A stretch of 14,111 nucleotides of DNA from Aequorivita sp. (GTDB lineage Bacteria > Bacteroidota > Bacteroidia > Flavobacteriales > Flavobacteriaceae). This document shows, piece after piece, positions 1 through 6,991 of this stretch. How positions within the stretch are numbered: position 1 is the stretch's first letter; every line of letters begins with the position of its first letter. The notes beneath the pieces are model-generated. The model was given only the letters and a program-made list of their open reading frames with translations, did no database searches and was not told where the DNA came from. The stretch lies in contig NVXN01000004.1 of NCBI GenBank assembly GCA_002733915.1, forward strand, positions 115,275-129,385, written 5' to 3'. A program made the translations under genes and the position numbers.

Positions 1-795
1 GAAGATTTGGAGTTCCGAAATATGTTGGGCGAAGAAGGCGATGATATGAGTGCCGTACTACAGATTACCGCAGGTGCGGGCGGAACCGAAAGCTGTGATT
101 GGGCGCAAATGCTTATGCGCATGTACCTTATGTGGGCCCAAAAAAACAATTTTAAAGTAAAGGAACTCAACTTTCAGGCCGGCGATGTGGCGGGCGTAAA
201 GACCGTAACGCTGGAAATTGAAGGCGAATATGCTTTTGGTTGGCTAAAAAGTGAAAACGGTGTACATCGTTTGGTGCGCATTTCTCCGTTTGATAGCAAT
301 GCAAAAAGACACACAAGTTTTGCGAGTGTTTATGTATATCCATTGGTTGACGACACGATCGAAATTGAAATAAATCCAGCCGATATTTCTTGGGAATTTG
401 CCCGCAGTAGTGGTGCCGGGGGCCAGAATGTAAATAAGGTTGAAACAAAAGCCATCCTTACCCACCACCCTTCGGGAATCGTTATTCACAACAGTGAAAC
501 CAGAAGCCAGCTTGACAACCGTGAAAAAGCAATGCAGATGCTGAAATCGCAATTGTATGAAATTGAGCTTCGTAAACAAATGGCACAGCGTGCCGAAATT
601 GAGGACAACAAACTTGCTATAGAATGGGGCTCTCAAATACGCAACTATGTGTTGCATCCTTATAAATTGGTTAAAGATGTACGCACAGGCCATGAAACTG
701 GAAATACAGAAGCAATGCTGGATGGCGAGATTGACGAATTCTTAAAAGCTTATTTGATGATGACTGGGCAGAAGGAGAAAAAGGATGAGCTTTAG
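1..795 (+). CDS. prfB: Peptide chain release factor 2 (RF2), 5'-truncated by the window edge
   Basis: RF2 reads UGA and UAA stop codons in the ribosomal A site and triggers hydrolysis of the peptidyl-tRNA ester. The frame is open from base 1, so the start lies outside; 264 residues are visible. Seen: the stop-codon recognition tripeptide SPF (residues 95-97 of the visible part), which distinguishes RF2 from RF1 (PxT), and the catalytic GGQ (residues 140-142) in SSGAGGQNVNKVE. The SPF-to-GGQ spacing of 45 equals that of E. coli RF2, so about 110 N-terminal residues are missing. The residue four before GGQ is Ser; E. coli K-12 unusually has Thr there. The in-frame frameshift site that many prfB genes carry near codon 26 would be outside the window. 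The C-terminus ends KDEL by chance. A hairpin terminator follows 24 nt after the stop. Confidence 0.97.
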   Translation, partial: EDLEFRNMLGEEGDDMSAVLQITAGAGGTESCDWAQMLMRMYLMWAQKNNFKVKELNFQAGDVAGVKTVTLEIEGEYAFGWLKSENGVHRLVRISPFDSNAKRHTSFASVYVYPLVDDTIEIEINPADISWEFARSSGAGGQNVNKVETKAILTHHPSGIVIHNSETRSQLDNREKAMQMLKSQLYEIELRKQMAQRAEIEDNKLAIEWGSQIRNYVLHPYKLVKDVRTGHETGNTEAMLDGEIDEFLKAYLMMTGQKEKKDEL

Positions 796-819
796 ACTTC
801 CATAAAGTTATAATGAAAC

Positions 820-854
820 AAAGGGAACAAGATTCAAAAATCTTCGTTCCCTTT
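820..854. terminator. Hairpin terminator shared by prfB (+) and the riboswitch transcript (-)
   Basis: Arms 820-834 (AAAGGGAACAAGATT) and 839-854 (AATCTTCGTTCCCTTT) pair perfectly apart from one bulged C at 845, with a 4-nt loop. The + strand reads CCCTTTGCAAAT after the stem. The - strand reads CCCTTTGTTTCATTAT, the better U tract. It can end prfB on + and any - strand transcript arriving through the TPP aptamer, which finishes only 4 nt before the stem. Confidence 0.85.
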
Positions 855-858
855 GCAA

Positions 859-946
859 ATCATATTCCTTCCGCTGGCATTATCCGTGTCGAAGTTTTAC
901 GAGTGTATTCTCAGCTGTTTTTAAAACTTAAGCACCCCGATATGAT
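859..946 (-). promoter_or_regulatory. TPP riboswitch aptamer (THI element), orphan
   Basis: Read on the - strand, this has the signature blocks of the thiamine pyrophosphate riboswitch in the right order: GGGGTGC (938-932), CTGAGA (914-909) and GGATAATGCCAGCG (885-872). P1 is a perfect 7-bp helix between 946-940 (ATCATAT) and 865-859 (ATATGAT). P2 can form between GGGGT and ACACTC with one bulged A and a G-U pair. P4 is supported by CTTC (894-891) pairing with GAAG (871-868), a compensated change from the usual CCT/AGG. P5 is weak: only GG/CC plus a pair that needs a bulge. The class binds TPP and normally controls thiamine synthesis or uptake genes. Here the downstream - strand is the antisense of prfB, and no thi gene is present. 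Identity is firm from conserved motifs; function is uncertain. Confidence 0.87.
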
Positions 947-961
947 ATTGAGATAAATTTA

Positions 962-997
962 CAAAAAATATTTATTCCAATGTATTCATTTTCAAAA
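962..997 (-). promoter_or_regulatory. Possible promoter for the TPP riboswitch transcript
   Basis: On the - strand TTTTG (997-993) is followed after 22 nt by TATTTTTTG (970-962), a one-base-longer variant of the Bacteroidota -33 TTTG / -7 TAnnTTTG promoter. Initiation about 7 nt further on would place the 5' end a few bases before P1 of the aptamer, as usual for riboswitch leaders. The region is very AT-rich, so chance matches are likely. The upstream -33 part touches the stop region of the DUF1328-type gene. Confidence 0.33.
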
Positions 998-999
998 TT

Positions 1000-1170
1000 T
1001 TAACTTTTACGTCTTCCTACAAAATCAGCGGCCCAAAAAACTAATAAAAGTAACAGAAATATTCCAGCAATGTATTTTGCCGGTTCGATTCCGCCCTCAC
1101 CAATACCTATAAAACCTATAACTCCAAAGACAATAGCCAAGATAATATAAATTGCTTTCCAATGAAGCAT
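1000..1170 (-). CDS. Small DUF1328 (UPF0391/YtjA-like) membrane protein
   Basis: A 56-residue protein beginning MLHWKAIYIILAIVFG, with two hydrophobic segments (about residues 5-22 and 32-48) separated by a Gly-rich turn (GFIGIGEGG) and a basic end (GRRKS). This matches the DUF1328/UPF0391 pattern: MLxW start, GFxGI, AK before the second helix, GRR end. Members are inner-membrane proteins of about 55 residues with no established reaction; some are linked to stress. I chose ATG at 1170, not the in-frame start at 1239, because the family begins exactly there and the extra 23 residues do not resemble it. A weak -7-like TACCTTTA lies at 1205-1198. The gene follows the receptor cluster on the same strand and precedes the TPP aptamer, but nothing ties its job to either. 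Confidence 0.72.
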   Translation of the reverse strand: MLHWKAIYIILAIVFGVIGFIGIGEGGIEPAKYIAGIFLLLLLVFWAADFVGRRKS

Positions 1171-1210
1171 GAGATGGCAGGTTTTAAGGTTGTTTAATAA
1201 AGGTATTAAA

Positions 1211-1237
1211 GTTAAAATATTCTGTTTAAATTTTAAC
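1211..1237. repeat. AT-only inverted repeat between the receptor cluster and the DUF1328-type gene
   Basis: GTTAAAAT (1211-1218) and ATTTTAAC (1230-1237) are perfectly complementary with an 11-nt loop. It sits between the end of the four-gene cluster at 1266 and the next - strand start at 1170. It contains almost no G-C pairs, so it is at best a weak terminator or protein site, and chance is plausible in such AT-rich DNA. Confidence 0.35.
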
Positions 1238-1265
1238 AACCGCGCATTTTTTTTAACACAAAAAC

Positions 1266-2993
1266 CTATGGTTCTAGAACCTTAAAATATCTTTTAACGG
1301 AAATATGAGTACCTCTGTTGTTAAAACCTTCCAACAAAATTTCATATAAACCCGGAACGTCTGAGATATAAAAAGTGGTGGAATACGCTGTGTCCTTAAA
1401 ATAAAGGCTAGGCTCCCAAAGCAATTGTACCCGATAGTCAGGTATTCTTGAAAGCACTTTCCTATTGCTATAGTCGGGACTGTAATATTTTTTTTGCTTA
1501 ACTGCAGGAGGCAAATTTATCATCTCAACAAAACTTTTTGAAAGGTTAGGAACAAAATCCCCTTTTTTTGTTTCCACAGCAATAATCCCACTATAAATCT
1601 TAGTTCCGTAGCGGTAAGGTGTGTTTACAATCCGAATGCTCTCAATATCCCTGGCTTTATAATTTATTAATTCCGAATTATTCTGGATTAACATTCCATC
1701 CATTAGTACCAAGGGGTCTATGTCATTAAATTTTGCAATCCGGTCAGGGTCATATTCGTTATGGATAATAAATTTAGCATCATCTCCATTCCCTCTAATT
1801 GCCGCAAGGGTAATTACCTCAACAAAAGTTTCACGCACGGAAGGAAATCTTGTAAAATCGTCAAGTAAAAAAACCTGTCCCAAATCTTCATAAAAGTAAG
1901 GGTTGGTTTTACTGGGTAAAATACTATCCTTTTTAGTATCAAAATAAGCGTTTTCAACTTGTAATTGAATGCTTCGCTCCAATAACCAATCTTTCAATGC
2001 TACATCAAGTTTTAAAAAATAGGGTTCATTTTTCTGTATTGGAAGTTCTTTTTTATCCAAAACCACTTTATAGGAATTTCTATCCGTTTCCTTACCATAT
2101 AATTGAACGATGCTATTTTCAGAATTATAGTCCTCTGAAACGGAAAAGAAAAACCTACCATTGCTGTTCGTTTTTGCAACTTTAAAGATATAATCCTTTC
2201 CAGGAACAGTAAGTGCAACTTCTATATTTGATACAGGCGTACTGTCTTTTTTAGACACCACCAATCCCGAAATTAGCTCTCCCCTAAGCTCTGGCACATA
2301 GAAAACTTCTGAAGAAATTTTTGCTGCTGTTGGTATCTTGCCCGAAATTTCAATAGGATTTATTTTCCGTACCGAAAGTACATACCTGCCTTCCATCCCT
2401 TTAAGAGAGTTTTCCAGTTTTAGATTGACTTTTTCACGGAAACCATAACTTTCTTTATCTAAAGTAATTGTAGCCTTTGCTGGATTATTTTCTTCTGAAA
2501 AGTGAGGACTTTTTTCAACAATATGGTTCATAAAAATTGTATCACCCCTTTTACTGAAAGCTTCTTGTTTCGTAAAAGTATTGATGATGTAAATATCTTT
2601 CTGTACAAAAGCAGCAGCTTCATTATTCCTTGAATAATTGGTGTAGCTTATCAGTTTGTACGCTCCTGTCTTCAAATTTGAAGGAATGAAAAAATCTCCG
2701 TTGGCAGTCCCGTTCAACAATTTCAATTTATGGTTAAAGACCAACGAATCCTGCTGGTTTCGCAATGAAACATAAGCTATCGCGCTTAATGAACCTTGGT
2801 GGGATAACGCATTGGTGACGTATACTTTGTATTGAAGTAATTCTCCAGCTAGAAAAACCTGCGAGTTGATAGACAACTCCACGTTTTCCTCTGGAAAAAC
2901 ACTTACATCAATTGTGAGCTTATCTTTAGGAATTTGAGCCGTAGCAGTGAATCCATAAATAACAAAAACTATAAAAATTAATTTTTTTACCAT
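1266..2993 (-). CDS. Secreted MG2-like protein with a barrel-less TonB-receptor plug domain
   Basis: Predicted 575 residues with a signal peptide (1-20, MVKKLIFIVFVIYGFTATAQ). Regions in order: an MG2-like, macroglobulin-type segment (about 37-135, with FLAGELLQYKVYVTNA); a carboxypeptidase-regulatory-like beta domain (about 236-285, with SGLVVSKKDSTPVSNIEV and SNGRFFF); a TonB-receptor plug-like domain (about 423-475, with LVLMDGMLI, DIESIRIVNTPYRYG and GIIAVETKKG); and a beta-rich tail. No transmembrane barrel follows the plug, so it cannot be a receptor by itself. It probably acts in the periplasm or at the outer membrane with the receptor encoded two genes earlier. I chose ATG at 2993 because it begins the signal peptide and lies 2 nt after the preceding stop; an in-frame start at 3053 would overlap that gene and add an unrelated N-terminus. 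Similar MG2-plus-plug proteins are common in Bacteroidota; substrate unknown. Confidence 0.85.
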   Translation of the reverse strand: MVKKLIFIVFVIYGFTATAQIPKDKLTIDVSVFPEENVELSINSQVFLAGELLQYKVYVTNALSHQGSLSAIAYVSLRNQQDSLVFNHKLKLLNGTANGDFFIPSNLKTGAYKLISYTNYSRNNEAAAFVQKDIYIINTFTKQEAFSKRGDTIFMNHIVEKSPHFSEENNPAKATITLDKESYGFREKVNLKLENSLKGMEGRYVLSVRKINPIEISGKIPTAAKISSEVFYVPELRGELISGLVVSKKDSTPVSNIEVALTVPGKDYIFKVAKTNSNGRFFFSVSEDYNSENSIVQLYGKETDRNSYKVVLDKKELPIQKNEPYFLKLDVALKDWLLERSIQLQVENAYFDTKKDSILPSKTNPYFYEDLGQVFLLDDFTRFPSVRETFVEVITLAAIRGNGDDAKFIIHNEYDPDRIAKFNDIDPLVLMDGMLIQNNSELINYKARDIESIRIVNTPYRYGTKIYSGIIAVETKKGDFVPNLSKSFVEMINLPPAVKQKKYYSPDYSNRKVLSRIPDYRVQLLWEPSLYFKDTAYSTTFYISDVPGLYEILLEGFNNRGTHISVKRYFKVLEP

Positions 2994-2995
2994 AA

Positions 2996-4207
2996 TCAAT
3001 CTTCCCAGAAATCGGGTCTTACATTTAATGAAAAAGAGGTACATACAGTGCATTCAGGCTTGGCGATAGTATATAAAACACCCTGGGCAAAACTGACTAC
3101 TTGATAATCATAGAATGTTAAATATGTGTAGATTATCTCCCTTTCATCGGGATCATTATCTAGGTTTGTATTGTCGCGATAATCAAGCAATAGTAAATCA
3201 CAATCTACAAAATAGGGTGGTTTTTCCAACCCAAAATCATTATAGTTGAAATAAATTCTTTTGGAAGTCATGGAGGAAACTTCAAAAAAACCAAGCACCT
3301 TTTCATCGGGATTTTCCTCAGAAACCATATTGCCCGCTACATATCCAGGCTGTCCTTGTGACAGAAGACTTTCAATACCACCAAGTTCTTTAATGATTTT
3401 ATAAAAAGTATAGGCTTCAACGCTTTGTACATATTGTTTTACCAAAATACTGTAACGGGTCTGCATTTTTGCATCAAGTTTGGAGAGATATCTCACCGGA
3501 AAGCGGAAGACTTTATTTTCGTTTAATTCTGTGGTGGTGGTTTGGTTTATTCCGGTAGAATATTCTGTGGAATAACATATTTCTTCGGGCTCTCTTGGAG
3601 TAAGAATCACCTGATAGGTTCCTGATATTGGATCAAAATTAATAATTTCCGAATTGTAGGGAGATGGATACGGAGCCACTATTTTATAAGTTTCTTCATA
3701 TTCATACCTAAAATATTTTGCATTGCCCGTTGGATCTTCGGTGTTAACCAACACTTGCACGCCATCCTTTTCATCTGTTGCATCCACTATTCTTTCCGCA
3801 TAAAGTTCATCAATTTCGACAGATGGCGGTAAGGTAACAGCGGAAGAAGTGTATCGTTTTCCGTCTGGGGTAAAAATATTCAACGTATAAGAAATACCGG
3901 GTTGTGCATTAAATGAATTGTGGGAAATATAATTGCCAGTTTCACTATCCCAATAAAAGCTGAAACTCTCACCGTTGCTTCCGGTGACGGTAACATCGGC
4001 ATCATTTACAAGCAAAATTTCGGGATTTTCCAAGGACGAAGTTTTACTTAGCTTTACAATTTGAGGTTTAAACTCATCTGTTATAGTACTTTCTACCACC
4101 AAAACGCTTTCGAAATCTACTGTTTCTATCTCAAAAGGTTCTGTACAGCCCACTTGAAAAAGCAGAAGTGCGAAAAGACCGATCAATATAATTCTGTTCC
4201 TCATCAT
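2996..4207 (-). CDS. DUF4249-family outer-membrane lipoprotein
   Basis: A 403-residue lipoprotein. The signal peptide ends in FQVGC, making Cys21 the lipidated residue. The following TEPFEIE is acidic, as in many surface-exported Bacteroidota lipoproteins (inference). The body has the DUF4249 pattern: an N-terminal strand region about a desired self (VVESTITDEFKPQIVKLSKT), an Ig-like domain with ADVTVTG and GISYTLNIFTPDGKRY, and a C-terminal Cys pair (ECTVC) followed by NVRPDFWED, close to the family's usual ending. DUF4249 proteins are typically encoded beside STN-type TonB-dependent receptors and are thought to be surface partners of them, analogous in position to SusD; the ligand is unknown. 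The start is 2 nt after the receptor stop, and the next gene starts 2 nt after this stop, indicating one operon with translational coupling. A second ATG immediately follows the first. Confidence 0.9.
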   Translation of the reverse strand: MMRNRIILIGLFALLLFQVGCTEPFEIETVDFESVLVVESTITDEFKPQIVKLSKTSSLENPEILLVNDADVTVTGSNGESFSFYWDSETGNYISHNSFNAQPGISYTLNIFTPDGKRYTSSAVTLPPSVEIDELYAERIVDATDEKDGVQVLVNTEDPTGNAKYFRYEYEETYKIVAPYPSPYNSEIINFDPISGTYQVILTPREPEEICYSTEYSTGINQTTTTELNENKVFRFPVRYLSKLDAKMQTRYSILVKQYVQSVEAYTFYKIIKELGGIESLLSQGQPGYVAGNMVSEENPDEKVLGFFEVSSMTSKRIYFNYNDFGLEKPPYFVDCDLLLLDYRDNTNLDNDPDEREIIYTYLTFYDYQVVSFAQGVLYTIAKPECTVCTSFSLNVRPDFWED

Positions 4208-4209
4208 TC

Positions 4210-6972
4210 CTAAAACTTAAAGTTATACGTAATAGTAGGCACGGGCACGGAGAAAATAGAAGTTTTATACGCTTTTATTTCTCCAGCTTCATTCACAAAA
4301 AAGACCGAATATGGATTGTTTCTTCCCAATACATTATAAACCGAAATATTTATAAAACTGTGCGCCAACTTATTCAATTTGTGGTTGCCCTCTATATTTA
4401 CGCCTAAATCCAATCGATAATAATCTGGGATTCGGAACTGATTTCGGTCACTGTATAGTACTTGTTCCTCTCCTGCAAAAACATAACGGCCTATAGGGTA
4501 TGTAATCGGGCGTCCCGTTTGGTAGGTGAAATTGCCCGAAAAACTAAAACGCTTGGTAAGTTTGTAATTGGCTACTACCGAAAAGTCATGGGGCTTATCG
4601 TAATTTGCAGGAAAAAATTCGCCATTATTCACACGTTCCTGCATTAACTGGCTGTCTAGCTTTATCTGGGAACGGGAATAGCTATAGCCCACGTAACCGT
4701 TGAACCTGCCTGAATTTTTCTTCACTAAAAATTCTACGCCGTACGCCTTTCCTTCACCTTGCAGGAGATCCGTTTCAAGGTCTTCATTCAAAATCAATTG
4801 GGCACCAACTTTATAGTCCAATAAATCGCTCATTGTTTTATAATATCCTTCAAGACTGAATTCAATATCTTTTCCCGAAAGATTTTTAAAAAAGCCCAAA
4901 CTATATTGGTTTGCGCGCTGGGGAGCAATATTTAAATCTGAAAGTTTCCAAATATCTGTGGGAGATTGGGTGGTATTCGTGGATAGTAAATGCAAATATT
5001 GAATGGTCCTATTGAAACCCGCCTTTACCGAAAAATCATTGCCCAACAAATAGCGCGCAGATATTCTATATTCTGGCCCACCATAGGTTTTAATGGATTC
5101 GTTTTTACCGAATTCCTTCACCTCTACAATTGAATTTTCACTTTTAGGAACTCCTTCAGCATACATGTTTTGTATTGATGGGCCCAAAGCCATATAAAAC
5201 GAATAACGCAATCCAAAATCGAGCAAAAATTTATCGCTTACTTCCCATAAATCTGAAAGATAAACTGCCGATTCCAGCCCTTTTTCACGGTCAATTGTTT
5301 TGGCCTCAACATCAGAATTTTCACCAATAGGCTCTATATTTCCGGGGTCTATGGAATAAAGCTTGCTGCTAATACCGTAACTCAATTTGTGTTTATTACT
5401 TAACTTATAATTGAAATTAAGTTTTGCTTGATACTCGTTTAGTTCATACCCAAAATCGAAATCTTCGTTGGCATCTGCCTCATAGTTGATGCCATATTTG
5501 TACTGGCTATTTACCAAAATCACTTCTGCCCTGCTCTTTTCACTAAATGTATGTCCGTATTTTAAAGAAATCAATCGATTGTTATAATCAAAAATAGAAT
5601 CAGAAGTTATGCTGAAACGATCTTTGCTATTGTAAAATGTACCCTGGATGCTATTATTGTTGTTTATATTATGTTTGTATTTCACGATACCATCGTAAAA
5701 GGAAGCTTCGCTGTTTTTAAGTGCCTCTTCATCTAAACTTCGCAATATCCAGTCAGAATATGTAGCCCTGAAACCCGCAATTACAGAAGCTTTCTTATTT
5801 ACCACTGGAACTTCAACGGCGAGATTTGCGGTTATTGGCCCAACGGAACCTTCGCCAGCGAATTTTTCCATATTGCCCGATTTGGTCTCAATATCAAAAA
5901 CCGAGGAAAGCCTTCCGCCGTATTCCGCCGGGATACTTGCTTTATAAATTTCGAGACTTCCCGTTGTAAAAGGATTTACTGCAGAAAAGAAACCTAAAAA
6001 GTGTGAGGGATTATAAAGAACGGCATCGTCTAAAAGAATAAGGTTTTGATCTGCACGACCGCCACGAACATTAAATCCGCTTGCGCCTTCCCCTGCTGTT
6101 TTTATACCGGGCATAGTGGTTGCAACTTTTAGAATATCGCGTTCACCTAAAACCAGGGGAATTGTTTTAATCGCTTCAATATCAATATTCGTAACGCCCA
6201 CCACAGCGTCGCGTACGTTTGCATCTTTATTTGATTTTACGACCACTTCCTCCAGCGATTCGGTATTTTCTCTCAATTCAATATTCAACGAACCATCGCC
6301 GTACATAATTACATCTTGACGAATTTTCTCAAAACCCAAAAGATTTGTTTCCAGTTTGTTTAATCCGTAGGGAAGTCGAATACTGAACCGCCCCTCGGCA
6401 TCTGTCACAGCATATTTTGTTCTGTCTATAGTTGAAATAGAAAGATTTTGAAGCGGCTCCCCAGTTTTTGAGTTTTTAAAAATACCTGAAAGTGTATAGA
6501 TTTTGTTTGCTGCGTTGGCTGTTTGCTTGCCGATGGTTACAAGTTTTCGGGTCTCAACAGTTCCCTGTGCGGCATATTCTTCTTGAAAAATGGGTGCATT
6601 TTTAGTGTCCTCAATCTGCTTTTCTTCGATCTTTTCTTTATTAAAATAATCAGGGGGCAAATCAGTATAAACGTAAGTATTGTTCAATAAAATGACATTG
6701 CCATTCTTGAAAACAAAGTTGATGTTGGTATTGCTGAAAAGTTCTTCCAAAACATTCGGGAGCGATTCATTTTCAAAATCTTTCGTGACAAAATGCCCCT
6801 TTAGCCAGATTTCATCAAAATAGAATGTTTTATTTGAAAGGGTTTCCACCTTTAGAACTGCTTCTTTTAAAGGAGTGTTGTTGAATGAAACCGTAATATT
6901 TTTATTGTTTTGCCCGAAAGTTGCGGCAGTAATCAAAAAAAATAAAACATGGACAAAAAATCTATTTTGCAT
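4210..6972 (-). CDS. TonB-dependent outer-membrane receptor with N-terminal STN domain
   Basis: A 920-residue receptor. Signal peptide about 1-20 (MQNRFFVHVLFFLITAATFG); STN (secretin/TonB short N-terminal) domain about 27-99 with NTPLKEAVLKVE and FENESLPNVLEELF; a charged linker; carboxypeptidase-regulatory-like domain about 158-236 (SGIFKNSKTGEPLQNLSIST, TDAEGRFSIRLP); plug about 252-366 with FNVRGGRADQNLILLDD and AEYGGRLSSVFDIETKSG; then a 22-strand-type barrel ending in TITYNFKF with the usual terminal aromatic residue. It should import a ligand across the outer membrane using TonB energy. STN domains usually relay ligand binding to a FecR-type anti-sigma factor, but none is encoded here. 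The start is ATG at 6972, which begins a clean signal peptide; the in-frame extension to 7026 overlaps the upstream gene. Its stop is 2 nt before the DUF4249 gene. Substrate cannot be told from sequence. Confidence 0.95.
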   Translation of the reverse strand: MQNRFFVHVLFFLITAATFGQNNKNITVSFNNTPLKEAVLKVETLSNKTFYFDEIWLKGHFVTKDFENESLPNVLEELFSNTNINFVFKNGNVILLNNTYVYTDLPPDYFNKEKIEEKQIEDTKNAPIFQEEYAAQGTVETRKLVTIGKQTANAANKIYTLSGIFKNSKTGEPLQNLSISTIDRTKYAVTDAEGRFSIRLPYGLNKLETNLLGFEKIRQDVIMYGDGSLNIELRENTESLEEVVVKSNKDANVRDAVVGVTNIDIEAIKTIPLVLGERDILKVATTMPGIKTAGEGASGFNVRGGRADQNLILLDDAVLYNPSHFLGFFSAVNPFTTGSLEIYKASIPAEYGGRLSSVFDIETKSGNMEKFAGEGSVGPITANLAVEVPVVNKKASVIAGFRATYSDWILRSLDEEALKNSEASFYDGIVKYKHNINNNNSIQGTFYNSKDRFSITSDSIFDYNNRLISLKYGHTFSEKSRAEVILVNSQYKYGINYEADANEDFDFGYELNEYQAKLNFNYKLSNKHKLSYGISSKLYSIDPGNIEPIGENSDVEAKTIDREKGLESAVYLSDLWEVSDKFLLDFGLRYSFYMALGPSIQNMYAEGVPKSENSIVEVKEFGKNESIKTYGGPEYRISARYLLGNDFSVKAGFNRTIQYLHLLSTNTTQSPTDIWKLSDLNIAPQRANQYSLGFFKNLSGKDIEFSLEGYYKTMSDLLDYKVGAQLILNEDLETDLLQGEGKAYGVEFLVKKNSGRFNGYVGYSYSRSQIKLDSQLMQERVNNGEFFPANYDKPHDFSVVANYKLTKRFSFSGNFTYQTGRPITYPIGRYVFAGEEQVLYSDRNQFRIPDYYRLDLGVNIEGNHKLNKLAHSFINISVYNVLGRNNPYSVFFVNEAGEIKAYKTSIFSVPVPTITYNFKF

Positions 6973-6991
6973 GGATAATTTCAACTTCAAA

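Noticed and set aside
1..60. Programmed +1 frameshift of prfB
   Set aside because: That site lies near codon 26 of RF2, upstream of the window; the visible frame is uninterrupted.
244..693. 149-codon open frame on the - strand under prfB, which would lie downstream of the TPP riboswitch
   Set aside because: Its residue pattern is that of an antisense shadow of the conserved prfB frame, it has no recognisable domain, and it starts well away from the riboswitch terminator.
784..795. KDEL at the C-terminus of RF2
   Set aside because: KDEL is an endoplasmic-reticulum retention signal in eukaryotes; in a bacterial release factor it is coincidence.
946..1240. TPP riboswitch acting as leader of the DUF1328-type gene or the receptor operon
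   Set aside because: It lies downstream, not upstream, of those genes on the same strand, so it cannot act as their 5' leader.
2994..3053. Longer start for the MG2/plug protein
   Set aside because: It would overlap the DUF4249 gene and put an unrelated segment before a clean signal peptide.
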